This document shows positions 7,300-15,338 of a stretch of DNA of 37,636 nucleotides, one piece after another. Made by a program: the position numbers and the translations under genes. Source of the stretch: Leptolyngbyaceae cyanobacterium MAG.088 (GTDB lineage: Bacteria; Cyanobacteriota; Cyanobacteriia; Phormidesmidales; Phormidesmidaceae); contig JAHQVZ010000010.1 of NCBI GenBank assembly GCA_019634055.1, forward strand, positions 1 through 37,636, given 5' to 3'. How positions within the stretch are numbered: position 1 is the first letter of the stretch; every line of letters begins with the position of its first letter. Below the pieces are notes generated by a model. The model was not told the DNA's origin. It did no database searches and saw only the letters and a list, made by a program, of their open reading frames with translations.

Positions 7300-9486
7300 A
7301 TGCGTTATTGGGAGTTCTTAATTCAGCAGGAAGGCGATCAAACCTGGCTGCCTTTGGAATCAAGGCAGGTAGAAATTTTAGAAGGGCGCTATCGTATGGC
7401 AGCTCATACGAGCTATGACAGTAGGTCTGTGGAAATTCGAGTTAGCCAACTCCTGCTTGATGAAATGCCCCCTCGCCGTCGTGTTCGTAAGCGCAAAGCT
7501 AATACCAATGATTCAGGCCTGTTAGCTATTTTTCCATTTATGCAGCTGAGCCCTGGGCACTGGGAAATTGAATGTAATAGCCCTGATGTTATCGATGACT
7601 TTCTAGGTGAAGGGGGCTGGCAATATTCTGTACAGCTTCAGGTAACGCCTCGTGATGAAGATGATTGGGATCCTGACTGGGCTGAGACAGCCGTTGACCA
7701 TGATCAAAATCAATCCCTGGGGGCTGGTTCTGAGACCCTGTCTGACGATGATGATATTCCAAATAATTTAACGACAGGTACATTTAGCCAGGAAGCTGAA
7801 TGTCAGTTGAGGTTAAAACAGCAGGCCTATGTTACCCAACTGGGGCAATCGCTGACCTTAGCTGGCCAATTCTCACAAACGGCGGGCCCTCCCCTGACTA
7901 ACAGCCAGCTTGTGGTGGAATTACGGGATCCACAGACAGCCACCTTAGTGAAGGATGTGGCCTTTGATGTGCCAACTCGCCCATCGTCGTTGCCATCGCC
8001 ATTTGCAGTTACTGTTACCTTGCCGGATGAATTATCTACTCAGGTGCTTTTAGGGGCTATTTCACTGGTTGGTCAAATTAACTCAGCGGACCATACAGCG
8101 TTAACGTCGGCCTCTTTTACAGTTACCCTGGGGCTGGCTCAAATGCTGGATGCGATCTCAAATCAATCTACCCTGGGGTTTGAAGAAGAAATTTCTATTT
8201 TTCCAGGGTCTACCGAGGCATTTGTGCCGCCTTCAGAAAAAGCAGAAGCCCTACTTACAAGTGATACCCCTTTTGTTCCCAAAGAAATCATTCCTGCTGA
8301 AGGATTAACCCTGCCGCCCCAACTTAAGCCCCCTGGTGATGCTGAGCTTGATGATCCCGATCGCCAGCCAGAACTACCCAGGTTTCCTATCGGTAATGAT
8401 AGTTCTGACGTTAATCAAGCTGGTGATGCTATGCCTGCTAGAACAGCAGCATCAGCTGAACATACTTTAAACACGTCTGCAGCAGACCTGCCAGCAGCAG
8501 ACCTGCCCATAGAGCCCCCAGCAGAAGAGGGCCTATTAGAGACGCTACAGGATGAATCTGCTGATATCGATGAATTTGATTACCCTGACCCGCCCTTAGG
8601 GGAAGACTCTTCTCCGGCAAAGGCTGCGCCAGTAGATGCACGGCTAGATGAGCCGCTGCCATTTGCTGAGCCTAAAATATTTGAACTTAGCAGTATCGAA
8701 GATGACGATTTAGACCTGGAACTCGCTACGGCGGCCCTGGAAGAGCCGACCTCTAATGGGGAAATCTTTGCCGCAGCGTCGCCGCCTCTTGAAAGTTCCT
8801 CAGATACGGGCGCATCTAATGCGGGCGCTTTTGCTAGTGAAGCCGAGACAGAATCCAGGTGGAATCGGACTACTGCTAGTGGCGCGACCAGTATTGATCG
8901 AGCCTTTGAGGGCTTACAACTCAGGGAACGATTCTGGCAAAAGCTGAGCTTGTTTACCCAAGATGGCTACCGTCAGTCTCTGGAGGTAAAGCGAGCCTTA
9001 CAATTCTCTGAGCCCCGCACCGAAGGTAACCGACAGAGCAATGAGTTTGTAGTGCATGAACCCACCCCAAAACCGTCTCGTTGGAGCCCTAAGAAAGACG
9101 AGCAGAAAACACCAACTGAGCCAGTTCAAGTCCTGCCCCCGGCCTTAGACGTCCCCCAGCAAGAACTGGTCGCTGGCGATTGGCTCGCCATCAGGGTGCG
9201 TATCCCTGCTGGAGACTATCAACCCTATGTCAAAGTATGGATGAACGATTTACAAACACGTACGGTCATTGAGCCCCCTCGTTTGTTGATGCAGTTTATT
9301 CCCAACGACAATAATGAACTTGAGACCCTGATGCGGCTACAGGTTCCTCAAGGGTGCTTAGAGTTGCAATTTGCTGCTATTTCGGTTGATATGACTACCC
9401 TGCAAGAAAGCCGTAAAGTTGTTCAAAACCGACGGGTGATGCCACCGGACGATGCGCTATCAGTTTTTGATGATTGGGATATTTGA
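7300..9486 (+). CDS. Large acidic protein of unknown function, cyanobacterial type
   Basis: I do not recognise a named family for this 728-residue protein. No signal peptide or membrane segment is visible, so it is probably cytoplasmic. Residues 1-120 form a compact start rich in aromatic residues (MRYWEFLIQQEGDQTWLPLE). Residues about 165-285 look like a beta-sandwich (LTLAGQFSQTAGPPLTNSQL). A long acidic, Pro/Ala/Ser-rich, probably disordered linker runs from about 290 to 560. A short helical element follows (RAFEGLQLRERFWQKLSLFT). A second beta-rich domain ends the protein (residues about 635-725, VAGDWLAIRVRIPAGDYQPY). The basic patch PPRRRVRKRKA at about 57-67 contrasts with the acidic remainder. 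A hairpin follows the stop. The layout suggests a scaffold or adaptor, but that is inference. Confidence 0.8.
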   Translation: MRYWEFLIQQEGDQTWLPLESRQVEILEGRYRMAAHTSYDSRSVEIRVSQLLLDEMPPRRRVRKRKANTNDSGLLAIFPFMQLSPGHWEIECNSPDVIDDFLGEGGWQYSVQLQVTPRDEDDWDPDWAETAVDHDQNQSLGAGSETLSDDDDIPNNLTTGTFSQEAECQLRLKQQAYVTQLGQSLTLAGQFSQTAGPPLTNSQLVVELRDPQTATLVKDVAFDVPTRPSSLPSPFAVTVTLPDELSTQVLLGAISLVGQINSADHTALTSASFTVTLGLAQMLDAISNQSTLGFEEEISIFPGSTEAFVPPSEKAEALLTSDTPFVPKEIIPAEGLTLPPQLKPPGDAELDDPDRQPELPRFPIGNDSSDVNQAGDAMPARTAASAEHTLNTSAADLPAADLPIEPPAEEGLLETLQDESADIDEFDYPDPPLGEDSSPAKAAPVDARLDEPLPFAEPKIFELSSIEDDDLDLELATAALEEPTSNGEIFAAASPPLESSSDTGASNAGAFASEAETESRWNRTTASGATSIDRAFEGLQLRERFWQKLSLFTQDGYRQSLEVKRALQFSEPRTEGNRQSNEFVVHEPTPKPSRWSPKKDEQKTPTEPVQVLPPALDVPQQELVAGDWLAIRVRIPAGDYQPYVKVWMNDLQTRTVIEPPRLLMQFIPNDNNELETLMRLQVPQGCLELQFAAISVDMTTLQESRKVVQNRRVMPPDDALSVFDDWDI

Positions 9487-9493
9487 TTGATTT

Positions 9494-9523
9494 TGTCGGG
9501 GCGTTGCATGTAACGTCCCGACA
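9494..9523 (+). terminator. Hairpin downstream of the 728-residue protein gene
   Basis: TGTCGGGGCGTT (9494-9505) pairs with AACGTCCCGACA (9512-9523), with one G-U pair and a 6-base loop, starting 8 bases past the stop codon. It is GC-rich and well placed for a terminator, although no T run follows. Confidence 0.55.
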
Positions 9524-9595
9524 TATCTCGTATATTCCATGCAAACTTTCTACACAATTGACATATGCCGCCTCAAATCGCAGTAAATTAAGTGC

Positions 9596-9610
9596 TAGGT
9601 CTTAGACCTA
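9596..9610. promoter_or_regulatory. Short dyad upstream of the psaI-like gene
   Basis: TAGGTC (9596-9601) and GACCTA (9605-9610) form a 6-3-6 inverted repeat about 110 bases before the psaI-like start. It may be an operator in the leader or promoter region. There is no direct evidence for which factor binds it. Confidence 0.25.
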
Positions 9611-9719
9611 CATCCAAGTTTAAATTCTGAACTTGTTCAGGGAAAATGTAGCTCTGGATGTGAAAACGGCTAAATCTTTAGAGCATTTGCTCGCTATTGA
9701 GAGATAGGAGACTCGATAT

Positions 9720-9830
9720 ATGGATACATCCCTTTTGCCCCAGGTTATGGTGCCCATCGTAGCGATTCATGCGTTTGCGTTTATGATCGCTATGTTCTTG
9801 TATGTAGAGCAGGAAGAAACGTCTGCATAG
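9720..9830 (+). CDS. psaI: Photosystem I subunit VIII-like (PsaI), 36 residues
   Basis: This small single-span membrane protein begins MDTSLLPQVMVPIVAIHAFA and ends MFLYVEQEETSA. Known cyanobacterial PsaI proteins share the pattern of a VP near the N-terminal end of the helix and an F-L-Y-I/V-E plus acidic residues at its end. From memory of that family the last 26 residues align without gaps, but this was not run as a search. PsaI sits at the PsaL side of photosystem I and supports trimer formation. A clear AGGAG lies 9 bases before the ATG. The gene converges on psbJ and shares a bidirectional terminator with it. Another small photosynthetic subunit is possible. Confidence 0.65.
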   Translation: MDTSLLPQVMVPIVAIHAFAFMIAMFLYVEQEETSA

Positions 9831-9874
9831 GTTGTCACTATATCTGTCGAACCTATCTAAAAATACTTACCTGT

Positions 9875-9930
9875 AGCAATCTGCTGAATGCCTATCTCCA
9901 AAGGAGGGACTGTGCCAACGGCAGATTGCT
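9875..9930 (+). other. Two-tier RNA hairpin downstream of psaI
   Basis: AGCAATCTGC (9875-9884) pairs perfectly with GCAGATTGCT (9921-9930). Inside its 36-base loop, CTCC-AAA-GGAG (9896-9906) forms a second stem. It lies 45 bases past the psaI stop and is followed by TTGTATAT. It may be a 3' stabilising structure, a weak terminator or a small RNA. Confidence 0.4.
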
Positions 9931-10018
9931 TTGTATATAGTAATAGTCTGTTATCTACAGTTTTAGGCCTCATCAATGGGTTGAGCCGCAGCAAACATTC
10001 TGATGCATATATGGAATG

Positions 10019-10058
10019 GAAAAGCCCCTCAGGCTAATTTAACCTGGAGGGGCTTTTC
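10019..10058. terminator. Bidirectional terminator between psaI and psbJ
   Basis: GAAAAGCCCCTCAGG (10019-10033) pairs with CCTGGAGGGGCTTTTC (10043-10058), with one bulged base and a short loop. Both strands show a GC-rich stem running into TTTT. It is placed to end both the rightward psaI transcript and the leftward psbEFLJ transcript. Confidence 0.75.
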
Positions 10059-10168
10059 AACGCCTATTTGACTCTTTTTGAGCATCTAGCAATAGGTTTA
10101 CTACGGTGTAAGAACGACCTTGCAATTTATCTAAATTGAAAATCGTCTAGATTTACAGCTAGTTAGGG

Positions 10169-10288
10169 TTATACACCAGAACCAACACCAGCATAGGCAC
10201 CATAGAAAAATAGACCAACCACAACGAGTACGCCTGTGCCTGCAACGGTTGCTACAATCCAAAGGGGAATTCGGCCATCCTTAAGCAT
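10169..10288 (-). CDS. psbJ: Photosystem II protein J
   Basis: This 39-residue single-span thylakoid protein is the last gene of the psbEFLJ operon. It begins [17 protein letters not shown] and ends [10 protein letters not shown], matching PsbJ throughout. PsbJ helps plastoquinone exchange and assembly around cytochrome b559. The ribosome binding site AGGAG lies 8 bases before the ATG on the minus strand. A bidirectional terminator follows at 10019-10058. Confidence 0.95.
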   Translation of the reverse strand: MLKDGRIPLWIVATVAGTGVLVVVGLFFYGAYAGVGSGV

Positions 10289-10364
10289 GTATTTATCTCC
10301 TCTATGTATTACCTGAATTCATGAAAATGAGTGTAGACGGCTCAGCCATCTACACCCGTCAGCT

Positions 10365-10484
10365 TTAGTTAAAGAAATAGCTGGAAAACAGTAAACCTGT
10401 AACAAAAACTAGAAGCAAACCAAGGAACAAGGACGTTCGGTTTAGCTCAACAGGCTGCTTATTTGGATTCGGGATTCTATCCAC
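10365..10484 (-). CDS. psbL: Photosystem II protein L
   Basis: This 39-residue subunit lies at the monomer interface of photosystem II. It reads [19 protein letters not shown] and then a hydrophobic helix ending SSYFFN, which is the standard PsbL sequence. No ATG is available: translation appears to start at GTG (10484), with GGAG 6 bases upstream and the psbF stop 9 bases away. Translation is therefore probably coupled within the operon. Confidence 0.95.
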   Translation of the reverse strand: MDRIPNPNKQPVELNRTSLFLGLLLVFVTGLLFSSYFFN

Positions 10485-10493
10485 AGTGATCTC

Positions 10494-10628
10494 CTATCGC
10501 TGAATAAATTGCATCGCAGCAATGGCACCCAAGAAAAAGACTGAGGGAATGCCAAGGGCGTGAACTGAGAGCCAACGCACCGTAAAAATAGGATATACGA
10601 TGGGCTCGTTCGGATTACTGCTGGTCAT
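10494..10628 (-). CDS. psbF: Cytochrome b559 beta subunit
   Basis: This 44-residue protein is the beta chain of cytochrome b559 in photosystem II. It reads [19 protein letters not shown] and then [14 protein letters not shown]. The histidine in SVHALG is the axial haem ligand, paired with the histidine of PsbE. The protein ends AAMQFIQR, as is usual. It starts 39 bases after psbE and is followed within 9 bases by psbL. Confidence 0.97.
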   Translation of the reverse strand: MTSSNPNEPIVYPIFTVRWLSVHALGIPSVFFLGAIAAMQFIQR

Positions 10629-10667
10629 AAGGGGATTCCAATCTCAACTGACAATCTACAAAAGGGG

Positions 10668-10913
10668 TTAATTACCAAACTGGGTAATTTGATTATCCGC
10701 TTCATAGCGGTTATCAAGAATAGGTACCTGTACCTGGTTGTTAGGAAAGTACTCGTTGGGACGAGGGGTACCAAAAACGTCGTAGGCAAGACCAGTGGAC
10801 ACAAACAACCAACCGGCAAGAAACAGCGCGGGAATGGTGATGCTGTGGATAATCCAGTAGCGGATACTGGTAATAATGTCTGAAAAAGGTCGTTCTCCGG
10901 TATTACCTGCCAT
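10668..10913 (-). CDS. psbE: Cytochrome b559 alpha subunit
   Basis: This 81-residue alpha chain of cytochrome b559 is needed for photosystem II assembly and photoprotection. The stromal start [20 protein letters not shown] is followed by the haem-ligand histidine in [15 protein letters not shown]. The lumenal part [19 protein letters not shown] is intact. AGGAG lies 8 bases before the ATG. It is the first gene of psbEFLJ. The 205 bases between it and ycf48 can hold a separate operon promoter, although in many cyanobacteria transcription from ycf48 is thought to read through. Confidence 0.97.
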   Translation of the reverse strand: MAGNTGERPFSDIITSIRYWIIHSITIPALFLAGWLFVSTGLAYDVFGTPRPNEYFPNNQVQVPILDNRYEADNQITQFGN

Positions 10914-11118
10914 GGCTCAATCTCCTCTTAACAGCGAATAGGCGTAATAACATCCAAACTAGAACTAAAGGTCTCCAGAATGGAAAAACTGTAGTCTAAG
11001 GTGTGGGAAGTATTTATTAACATCATAAAGAACAGAGCATATCCCTATCAAGCAACGATTAAGGATTACTTCATGTTTTTGTCCTTTAGAGTTCATTCAA
11101 AGATAAATACTATTGGGC

Positions 11119-12189
11119 TTAAACCTTTGCATTTTCAGGGGTATAGCGCAGTAAATAGCCCCGTTGACCCAGCACAAACCCCTGATTTTTACCGAAGAAT
11201 TTAATTCGGTATAAATTAGACGGTACATCACCAGCTTCGTCATCTTTTAACCAGGTTTCACCGCCATCAGGGCTCATTAGTAGGGTACCGCTTCCCCCAC
11301 TTACCCAAAGCTCGTCATCGTTGCGATAGCCCACATCTAAGAAACCCCAGCTAGAACCAATTTCAGGACGAAGCGGCTCTCCCCAGGTTTCGTACTTAAT
11401 GGCGTCAGGGGCATTATCAGGCTGGCTAAACTGCATTTGTCCACCTCGGGCAATGAGCCAAAGATTGCCATCGCTGGTAAAGCCCATATTTTGCAAACGC
11501 TTGGAGTTTTCTCGATTATGGGGTTGCCAACTTGCTTGGCCTGGTTCCCAAGTAGAGTAGAAGTTCCCTCGCGAGGAAACGGCTACATAGCGACCGTCGG
11601 CACTGCGGGTCATATTGCGCACCACACCCACGGCTGCCTGCACCAGTGCCGTCCAATTGCGACCACTGTCTTCTGTACGATAAATTGCGCCTACATCCGT
11701 GGCCATTTCAACGGTACCTTGCCCCAGGGCTGTCACCATCAATGGGCCACCGGGGAGCTGAGCACTCAAGGGCACGTTAGCCCAAGACTTACCGCCGTCG
11801 GTGGTATGCAACAGTACACTGGGCAAGCCAGATACCCAGCCTTCGTTATCGTTAAAGCTTACAGAGGTAAAGGTATAGCGCTGATCGCCAAGGTCTAAAA
11901 CCTTTTGCTCCCAAGTTTTACCAGCGTCATTGGTTTCAAATAAGGTGGAACGACTACCCACTAACCAACCGTGGTTGGCATCTTTGGTAAAGGCTACATC
12001 CGAAAAGGTAGAGTCGGTTTCCAGGGCAATGGTTTGCCATGGATTAGCACCTAAGGACGGTAGGAAAAATTTTGTACAGCCGACGGTGAGAATTGCGATC
12101 GCAATTAACATCAGTCGCTTTAGCCCGATGGCCCAGCGCCCATTAAAAAAGCCCGTTAAACCCGTTTGCATTTCCACTAATTTAGACAA
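11119..12189 (-). CDS. ycf48: Photosystem II assembly factor Ycf48 (HCF136), lipoprotein
   Basis: This lumenal seven-bladed propeller protein stabilises newly made precursor D1 during photosystem II assembly and repair. A basic N-terminus and a hydrophobic segment end in LTVGC, so Cys38 is probably lipidated. The mature part repeats the blade pattern of short motifs such as GWLVG, LFETNDAGKTW, GWVSG, LLHTTDGGKSW, IYRTEDSGRNW and LLMSPDGGETW. At 356 residues it has the usual length; an internal Met27 would also allow export. It sits between rubredoxin and psbE, the order conserved in cyanobacteria, where all these products serve early photosystem II assembly. Confidence 0.95.
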   Translation of the reverse strand: MSKLVEMQTGLTGFFNGRWAIGLKRLMLIAIAILTVGCTKFFLPSLGANPWQTIALETDSTFSDVAFTKDANHGWLVGSRSTLFETNDAGKTWEQKVLDLGDQRYTFTSVSFNDNEGWVSGLPSVLLHTTDGGKSWANVPLSAQLPGGPLMVTALGQGTVEMATDVGAIYRTEDSGRNWTALVQAAVGVVRNMTRSADGRYVAVSSRGNFYSTWEPGQASWQPHNRENSKRLQNMGFTSDGNLWLIARGGQMQFSQPDNAPDAIKYETWGEPLRPEIGSSWGFLDVGYRNDDELWVSGGSGTLLMSPDGGETWLKDDEAGDVPSNLYRIKFFGKNQGFVLGQRGYLLRYTPENAKV

Positions 12190-12272
12190 AAAACAATTTT
12201 TTTAGACATGAAATTCAGCTTGAGCAAACGAGGCGCTTTTCCAAAAAGGTAACTCGTCCACTCGACAAAGCC

Positions 12273-12659
12273 TTACTTTAGACCGTACAAACTCATAAAA
12301 AAGATAAAGGCTGTCGCTAAAGCCCCAAAGATCAAAATATTTTTCTGCCCTGGTGTGAGGACATTGACCCCAAGACCGTAGCCTAAATTTTCACTAAAGC
12401 CCGAAGGTTTACCTGCCGGACCAACATTACTAAATAACTTAGGGCGTGAGCCACACACCGGACAACGCCATTTGAGCGGTAATTCGCTGAACGGCACTCC
12501 CGGAGGAATATCGGCCTTACCATCCCCTTTAACTGGCTCATACATATAGCCACAGGGACGACACTCATAACGATCCATCTCATAGGGGGTGAGTGGCGCA
12601 GACGGTTCTTCAGTCTCAGGTGCATCCACCGGTGGATTAGCATCAGGCTCAGTACTCAT
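12273..12659 (-). CDS. rubA: Membrane-anchored rubredoxin for photosystem assembly
   Basis: This 128-residue protein joins a rubredoxin domain to a C-terminal membrane helix. Iron ligands are Cys33 and Cys36 (YECRPCGYMYEP) and Cys66 and Cys69 (LKWRCPVCGS). A Gly-rich linker leads to a membrane helix at about 107-125 (ILIFGALATAFIFFMSLYG). In cyanobacteria and chloroplasts this rubredoxin is needed for photosystem assembly. I chose Met at 12659, which has GGAA about 6 bases upstream. The frame stays open to 12740, but that extension has no plausible start signal. It lies 83 bases before ycf48 on the same strand, probably in one operon. Confidence 0.93.
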   Translation of the reverse strand: MSTEPDANPPVDAPETEEPSAPLTPYEMDRYECRPCGYMYEPVKGDGKADIPPGVPFSELPLKWRCPVCGSRPKLFSNVGPAGKPSGFSENLGYGLGVNVLTPGQKNILIFGALATAFIFFMSLYGLK

Positions 12660-12883
12660 GAAAGGTTCCGATAGCGTCATGTAAACAATTATTACATACG
12701 AGCTACGACTACTGACATATGTAGAAGTCGTGATCCTCACCTTAGGAAAATTCTATAGATAAAGCTGGTAATTTTTATCGTCAGATTTTTCTATCACAGG
12801 CGGATTGGCCTACACAGCCGACTAGAATAGCAGTAAGCTTATTGGGGGCGAATAGGCCGTTAAGAGGAAATCACAATACACGC

Positions 12884-13246
12884 GTGTTTGTACTAACTGG
12901 ATACGAATATTTTCTACTCTTTTTGATTATTTGTAGCCTGGTACCTGTTTCAGCATTGCTGGCAGCTAAGTTACTGGGGGCCAAGGGCACGGGTGTTGCT
13001 CGACGCACTACTTACGAGTCTGGGATGGAGCCCATTGGTGGTGCCTGGATTCAATTCAACATTCGTTACTACATGTTTGCCCTAGTATTCGTCATTTTTG
13101 ACGTTGAAACCGTCTTTCTATACCCCTGGGCAGTCGCCTTCCATAAGTTGGGTGTACTTGCCTTTATAGAGGCTTTGATTTTTATTGCAATTTTGCTTAT
13201 CGGTTTGGTTTACGCATGGCGTAAAGGAGCATTGGAATGGTCATAA
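12884..13246 (+). CDS. ndhC: NADH dehydrogenase-like complex subunit 3
   Basis: This membrane subunit of photosynthetic complex I (NDH-1) supports cyclic electron flow, respiration and CO2 uptake. The start is set at GTG 12884, giving [14 protein letters not shown] at the N-terminus and 120 residues, the standard size. An upstream in-frame TTG at 12842 would add 14 atypical residues. Three membrane helices are visible. The conserved loop reads [20 protein letters not shown] and the second helix [13 protein letters not shown]. It overlaps ndhK by 10 bases, so translation is probably coupled. Confidence 0.95.
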   Translation: MFVLTGYEYFLLFLIICSLVPVSALLAAKLLGAKGTGVARRTTYESGMEPIGGAWIQFNIRYYMFALVFVIFDVETVFLYPWAVAFHKLGVLAFIEALIFIAILLIGLVYAWRKGALEWS

Positions 13247-13983
13247 AATCTCCGTCGGACAGTTCCTTGATTGGTGATAACGAGCGGTTGATGAATCCAG
13301 CCGCCCCGCCAGCCGTCACACAGGAACTTTCAGAAAATGTCATTTTGACCACCGTTGATGACATTTACAACTGGACCAGGCTTTCCAGTTTGTTTCCGTT
13401 GCTCTACGGCACCGCCTGCTGCTTTATTGAATTTGCTGCCCTATTGGGGTCTCGATTTGACTTTGACCGCTTTGGACTAGCGCCCCGGTCTAGTCCGCGA
13501 CAGGCTGATCTGCTGATTACAGCTGGTACGGTCACTATGAAGATGGCTCCAGCGTTAGTCAGGCTTTACGAGCAGATGCCTGAGCCCAAGTATGTGATTG
13601 CTATGGGAGCCTGCACCATTACCGGTGGTATGTTTAGCGTTGATTCACCATCAGCAGTACGTGGTGTGGATAAGCTAATTCCTGTGGATGTATATATCCC
13701 TGGCTGTCCCCCACGCCCCGAAGCAATTTTTGACGCTGTTATTAAGTTGCGCAAGAAGATAGCTAATGAGTCCATGCGCGAGCGCGGCGTTTTGGAGCAA
13801 ACTCACCGCTACTACACCCGCGATCACAAGATGGAGTCTGTGGCTCCGATTCTGACTGGTGAATATATCCGTTCTGACAGCCGTGAGGCTCCTCCCAAGG
13901 AATTGATGCAGGCTATGGGGATGCCGATGAATTTACCCGAGTCGGGGAAAGTCGCTCAGGAGGAGGAAAAAGGTAATGGCTGA
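13237..13983 (+). CDS. ndhK: NADH dehydrogenase-like complex subunit K (NuoB type)
   Basis: This peripheral-arm subunit carries iron-sulphur cluster N2 next to the quinone site. The tandem cysteines in [13 protein letters not shown], the third in [10 protein letters not shown] and the fourth in [10 protein letters not shown] are all present. At 248 residues it has the usual cyanobacterial length, including a C-terminal extension ([19 protein letters not shown]) beyond bacterial NuoB. It overlaps ndhC by 10 bases and ndhJ by 8 bases, the classic ndhCKJ order. A GGAGGA stretch close to its end serves as the ribosome binding site for ndhJ. Confidence 0.97.
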   Translation: MVIKSPSDSSLIGDNERLMNPAAPPAVTQELSENVILTTVDDIYNWTRLSSLFPLLYGTACCFIEFAALLGSRFDFDRFGLAPRSSPRQADLLITAGTVTMKMAPALVRLYEQMPEPKYVIAMGACTITGGMFSVDSPSAVRGVDKLIPVDVYIPGCPPRPEAIFDAVIKLRKKIANESMRERGVLEQTHRYYTRDHKMESVAPILTGEYIRSDSREAPPKELMQAMGMPMNLPESGKVAQEEEKGNG

Positions 13984-14503
13984 TGAAGAAATTAAGCCTG
14001 CCTCAGAAGAGGCCGGTACGCTAGTTGAAGCAGGCCCCGTATCAAGCTGGTTAACTGAACAGGGATTTGCCCATGAGATCATGGAACGAGATCACCTGGG
14101 TGTAGAGCTCCTCAAGGTGGAACCGGCGTTTTTAATCCCTTTTTGTACGGCACTTTATGCCTACGGGTTTAACTATCTGCAGTGTCAGGGTGCCTATGAT
14201 GCAGGCCCTGGCCAACCCTTGGTTAGCTTTTATCATCTGCTTAAGGTTAGCGATAATGCTGACCGTCCTGATGAGGTCCGCATTAAGGTTTATCTGCCGC
14301 GTGAAAATCCTAAGGTTCCTTCTGTCTATTGGATTTGGAAGGCTGCTGATTGGCAAGAGCGTGAAAGTTATGACATGTACGGCATCATCTACGAAGGTCA
14401 CCCAAACCTGAAGCGTTTACTGATGCCTGAAGACTGGGTCGGCTGGCCCATGCGTAAAGACTACATTTCACCAGATTTCTACGAACTGCAGGACGCTTAT
14501 TAA
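13976..14503 (+). CDS. ndhJ: NADH dehydrogenase-like complex subunit J (NuoC type)
   Basis: This 175-residue peripheral-arm subunit helps form the connecting region of NDH-1. The hallmark motif [18 protein letters not shown] followed by KRLLMPEDW is complete. The final part [20 protein letters not shown] is standard. The start codon overlaps the ndhK end and has GGAGGA just upstream. It is the last gene of the operon; a hairpin at 14583-14628 follows before the convergent piuC. Confidence 0.96.
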   Translation: MADEEIKPASEEAGTLVEAGPVSSWLTEQGFAHEIMERDHLGVELLKVEPAFLIPFCTALYAYGFNYLQCQGAYDAGPGQPLVSFYHLLKVSDNADRPDEVRIKVYLPRENPKVPSVYWIWKAADWQERESYDMYGIIYEGHPNLKRLLMPEDWVGWPMRKDYISPDFYELQDAY

Positions 14504-14582
14504 GGGCACACAATGGGATAGCAGTCAGAAGGACAGTGGCCCCTAAGGCTCACCCTCAGCTGGTGTGATTCCGCTCAGTGCT

Positions 14583-14628
14583 GTAGACGCATCATGGTGA
14601 ACATTGAGGTCATGATAAATGTGTCTAC
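14583..14628. terminator. Hairpin between convergent ndhJ and piuC
   Basis: GTAGACGCAT (14583-14592) pairs with ATGTGTCTAC (14619-14628), with one G-U pair, and the stem continues through ATCATG and CATGAT inside. It lies between two convergent genes and could end both transcripts. No strong T run is present. Confidence 0.45.
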
Positions 14629-14664
14629 ATCGAAATCTTGAATTTGTTGTTCAATAAAATCTCG

Positions 14665-15318
14665 CTATTCAGCCCAGCATCGAAGCAGGTTTGACACACT
14701 TTTAGAAAGTAGGTCAAATTCTGTTGTTTTGCCCTGTTGTGCAAAGAGTGAACGCCGAACAGTATCAATGTCGAATAACAATTCCCGTTGAGCGGGATCA
14801 CGTACCAGGCTTTGTACCCAACCCACGACAACCAACCGTTGCCCTTGGGTCACTGTATCGACTCGATGTAGTGTCGATGAAGGATAAACAATGGCGCTGC
14901 CAGCCTTTAATTTATAAGCTTTTTCATCATCGGCTGCTTCGATGACGAGTTCTCCACCTGTGTAAGCTTCAGGATCATTGAGAAACAGCGTAAACGAAAT
15001 ATCTGAGCGATAGCTGCCCATCATGGCATTATCTGCATGGGTACCGTAGGACATCCCCACACCATAGCGGCTAAACCGCAAGTTATGAATTTGTTTAGGG
15101 CGCACGGCTATTTGAAACAACGGATGACGACTGAGGGCGGCTTTGACAGTTGCTTCTAGGTCTGGGGTAGCGCCCCGTTTTAGCTGTTGATTGTGCTTAA
15201 CTTGTTTGGCATACCAGCCAGCTGTTGTTTTGCCATCTACAAACTCAGCCTTAGCCAACGCCTGCTGAATTTGGCTTAGTTCTTCTGCAGACAGGACATC
15301 AGGAATTTGAAACAGCAT
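14665..15318 (-). CDS. piuC: PKHD-type Fe(II)/2-oxoglutarate oxygenase, PiuC family
   Basis: This 217-residue oxygenase belongs to the YbiX/PiuC group, which is linked to iron uptake in many bacteria; the true substrate is not established. The iron ligands His and Asp occur in YGTHADNAMM. The distal histidine is in SSTLHRVDTVTQGQR, whose arginine binds 2-oxoglutarate. The N-terminus MLFQIPDVLSAEELSQIQ is typical. It starts 20 bases after futA on the same strand, so the two form an operon. That context supports a role in ferric-siderophore or iron handling (inference). Confidence 0.92.
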   Translation of the reverse strand: MLFQIPDVLSAEELSQIQQALAKAEFVDGKTTAGWYAKQVKHNQQLKRGATPDLEATVKAALSRHPLFQIAVRPKQIHNLRFSRYGVGMSYGTHADNAMMGSYRSDISFTLFLNDPEAYTGGELVIEAADDEKAYKLKAGSAIVYPSSTLHRVDTVTQGQRLVVVGWVQSLVRDPAQRELLFDIDTVRRSLFAQQGKTTEFDLLSKSVSNLLRCWAE

Positions 15319-15338
15319 TAATTAAGGCCTAGTACAGC

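Noticed and set aside
7205-7321. 38-residue open frame just before the 728-residue protein gene
   Set aside because: It overlaps the next gene, lacks a ribosome binding site, and its hydrophobic look is too short to support a call.
11437-11898. 153-residue open frame on the plus strand
   Set aside because: It is the antisense shadow of ycf48, whose blade motifs are unmistakable.
12842-12883. N-terminal extension of ndhC from a TTG
   Set aside because: The extra 14 residues are not found in NdhC as I know it; the GTG at 12884 gives the standard 120 residues.
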